From Desulfobulbaceae bacterium (GTDB lineage: Bacteria > Desulfobacterota > Desulfobulbia > Desulfobulbales > Desulfurivibrionaceae), in contig DOZO01000023.1 of the NCBI GenBank assembly GCA_003517965.1, positions 7,481 through 22,876 of the forward strand: a stretch of 15,396 nucleotides of DNA, read 5' to 3'. The translations under genes and the position numbers were made by a program. The stretch's first letter is position 1. Each line of letters opens with the position of its first letter. A model generated the notes under the pieces. The model ran no database searches and had not been told where the DNA came from. It saw only the letters and a program-made list of their open reading frames with translations. Shown piece by piece: positions 13,440 through 15,396 of the stretch.

Positions 13440-15350
13440 ATGGAACGCATTGTTCAGGGTATGGGTATCACCGAAGTACTAAAAGTCATGCGCAAAGCGG
13501 ATGGGTATTACATCACCAATACCGCCCGAGATATGTCGCAGTCTGATTACAAGAACAGGATTTTATTGCATACGGACCTGCTGGCCGCACCCTCCCGTGA
13601 GGAGGCCGGTTATTTTTCTCTCGAGATCACCGGTGGAGCCTCGGTGCATGTCGATATTCTCAGAAAGCAGGTAGACCCTTTCCTCAAGTTGGAATTGCTG
13701 CGGGAAAAAATGCCCAAGACCATGTTTCAGACCCTGTGTCGTGGGATTAACCTTTTTGGCTACCGGCCCTATCCCCAGAACGTCATCCGGTTTGTGGTCA
13801 AGGAATTTGCCAAGTATGTGGACGTTTGGCGGGTGTTCGATTTCATGAACCATGTGCCCAATATGCAGGCGGTTTTTGAAGAGGTACAGGCTGCCGGCAA
13901 GATTCTTGAGCCGAGTATCTGTTTCTCCACCGGCCCTGAGCATACCAATGAATTTTATGTGAAGAAGGTGCAGGCAATTCTCGATGTCACCGGCCAAGAG
14001 ATTATTCTCTGCATCAAGAATCATGGGGGATTGGGTTCGCCGAAACGGATTGGCGATCTGGTGGATGCGATTCTGCAGAAGTATCCCGAGATGATCATCC
14101 ACTATCATGGGCATAACACCGATGGCAACGATATCGGCCGTGTTGTTGCCGCAGCCATGTCTGGCGCCAAGATTGTCGATGCTTCTGATCATGCCTTTAC
14201 CGGTTATTACGGGCCACCCCCGATCTTAAGCGTTATTCAGACCCTGAATGAGTATGGACGCAAGGCCGTGGGGATCAACGAGGCCGCCATCATGGAAACC
14301 TCCGAGGTGTTGCAGCCCGAGCGCAAGTATTACGAGTATTTCGAATCACAGATCAAGGGCTTTGACCCCACGGTGCAGATCCATAAGCTGCCGGGCGGGG
14401 CCATGGGCAGCAGCCTCGAACAGGCCGCGAAGGGCGGCTTTCTCGACAAGATGCCGGAGATTCTTCATAATGAGTTGCCCAAGGTGCAGGTGGAGTTGGG
14501 TAATTATTGGAGCGTTACCCCTGGTTCGCAGATTCTTTGGACCACGGCGGTTAGCAATGTGCAGGGCGGCGAACGTTACGGTAACTGCTCTGGCGATCTG
14601 AAAAATTTATTGCTTGGCAAGTATGGGCCATTTCCCTTCTATTCGCCGCCCGACTGGATTTACGAAAAGGCCTTTGGCCCGGATTGGCAGACGGTGTTGG
14701 AGCGCGATGGTGGGATGGAGGCCATCGAGGATATTGATCTTGATAAGGAGCGCGAGAACCTGGCTGATAAGCTTTGTTACCCGCCCACCGAACAGCAGTT
14801 GGTCACCTATCTCCAACACCCTAATGACGCGGTAAATTTTTTCCGCTTTGAGGAAAAATTTGGCAAGGTCTATGTGTTGCCGCCGAGCATTCTTTTCAGG
14901 CGCGGCGGTTTCAAGCTGGGCGAAACCATTGTCTATAAGGACCATACAGGTAAGGAGCACATCATCGAGATGGGCCCCACGCAGGAGAATGAAGACGGCT
15001 CAGAAACCAACGTTTATCTTAATATCGATCATCACCAGCGGCATTTTGTTTTTGAAAATGCGGTAGCCCAGGCTGGCGAGGCTAAAGCTGCCAAGCTGAG
15101 CAAGAAGGAGATCGAAGATCTGGCCAAGGCCGGGGATGTGCGGGCGCCTTTTACTGCCAATATCTGCGAAATTTCCGTCAAGGAAGGGCAGGAAGTTAAG
15201 GCGGGGGAAAAGCTGGTAGTTCTTGAGGCCATGAAGATGCAAACTCCGGTGAACAGCGAGGTGGATGGGGTGGTTGTCAGGATTGTCGCCAAGGTTGGTG
15301 ACGCCATGCAGCCAGGTGATGAGCTGGTGAAGGTGAAACCTGCGGCGTAA
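13440..15350 (+). CDS. pycB: Pyruvate carboxylase subunit B (carboxyltransferase and biotin carrier)
   Basis: This subunit transfers the carboxyl group from carboxybiotin to pyruvate, giving oxaloacetate. The 636 residues hold an N-terminal TIM-barrel carboxyltransferase and a C-terminal biotinyl domain with EAMKMQTPV, biotin on Lys599. The probable metal ligands are Asp31 (ARDMSQSD), Lys193 (CIKNHGG, the carbamylated lysine position) and His223/His225 (IHYHGHN). These motifs diverge from the usual RDAHQS, KDMAG and HLHTHD, so this is an unusual branch; oxaloacetate decarboxylase alpha is an alternative, but no membrane partner is nearby. The frame opens at 13392; the ATG at 13440 has GGAG at 13431-13434 and begins the homologous sequence. 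The stop codon falls in the terminal GTAAC of the dispersed repeat. Confidence 0.9.
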   Translation: MERIVQGMGITEVLKVMRKADGYYITNTARDMSQSDYKNRILLHTDLLAAPSREEAGYFSLEITGGASVHVDILRKQVDPFLKLELLREKMPKTMFQTLCRGINLFGYRPYPQNVIRFVVKEFAKYVDVWRVFDFMNHVPNMQAVFEEVQAAGKILEPSICFSTGPEHTNEFYVKKVQAILDVTGQEIILCIKNHGGLGSPKRIGDLVDAILQKYPEMIIHYHGHNTDGNDIGRVVAAAMSGAKIVDASDHAFTGYYGPPPILSVIQTLNEYGRKAVGINEAAIMETSEVLQPERKYYEYFESQIKGFDPTVQIHKLPGGAMGSSLEQAAKGGFLDKMPEILHNELPKVQVELGNYWSVTPGSQILWTTAVSNVQGGERYGNCSGDLKNLLLGKYGPFPFYSPPDWIYEKAFGPDWQTVLERDGGMEAIEDIDLDKERENLADKLCYPPTEQQLVTYLQHPNDAVNFFRFEEKFGKVYVLPPSILFRRGGFKLGETIVYKDHTGKEHIIEMGPTQENEDGSETNVYLNIDHHQRHFVFENAVAQAGEAKAAKLSKKEIEDLAKAGDVRAPFTANICEISVKEGQEVKAGEKLVVLEAMKMQTPVNSEVDGVVVRIVAKVGDAMQPGDELVKVKPAA

Positions 15351-15396
15351 CTTCCAGCAGCACCACATCTGCGTTGTCATCGGCCTGCTCGTGTGC
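15347..15396. repeat. Left end of dispersed inverted-repeat element (edge copy)
   Basis: From GTAAC at the pycB stop codon onward, the sequence follows the left arm of the element at 3129, including 22 identical bases (15354-15375 with 3137-3158). It then continues into the central CATCGGCCTGCTCGTGTGC, which corresponds to 3189-3207. It lacks the 29 bases that are extra in the proB-proA copy and is cut by the window end. Confidence 0.75.

Overview
The window is about 15.4 kb of bacterial chromosome with moderate GC, densely packed and almost entirely housekeeping. The gene order rplU-rpmA-obg-proB-proA-nadD, the two-gene pyruvate carboxylase and the style of the proteins suggest an anaerobe of the Desulfobacterota (Desulfobulbales-like). 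This taxonomic guess comes from memory of gene order and protein style, not from a search.

Layout. Positions 1-7416 run on the + strand: ribosomal proteins L21 and L27, a short gap with hairpins and a structured leader, the GTPase Obg, proline synthesis (proB, then a dispersed repeat, then proA), nadD for NAD synthesis, malQ for alpha-glucan use, and a small iron-sulfur flavoprotein. A tRNA-Glu(CTC) with its own promoter and a strong terminator follows (7475-7640). trpB and trpA lie on the - strand (7705-9688) and converge on the tRNA. The + strand resumes with a second copy of the structured leader (9897-10013) and an uncharacterised 549-residue protein with GalT/HIT-like features. The window ends with pyruvate carboxylase: the biotin carboxylase subunit, then the carboxyltransferase/biotin carrier subunit.

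The most interesting feature is a leader motif found twice, directly upstream of obg (859-970) and of the 549-residue protein (9897-10013). Both copies share an identical 18-nt core, the same order of complementary segments and nearly the same spacing to the start codon. The two distal segments differ in sequence between copies but stay complementary (TGGGC/GCCCA in one, AACTTG/CAAGTT in the other). That is the pattern expected of a conserved RNA with a loop-loop pseudoknot that can switch to an alternative hairpin. I do not recognise it as a known riboswitch or leader family.

Two further structures stand out. A dispersed inverted-repeat element appears complete between proB and proA and partially at both window edges; its outermost GTAAC supplies the stop codon of proB and of pycB. 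An array of degenerate heptamers in inverted orientation fills the gap between the two pyruvate carboxylase genes. No phage, CRISPR or insertion-sequence genes were seen.
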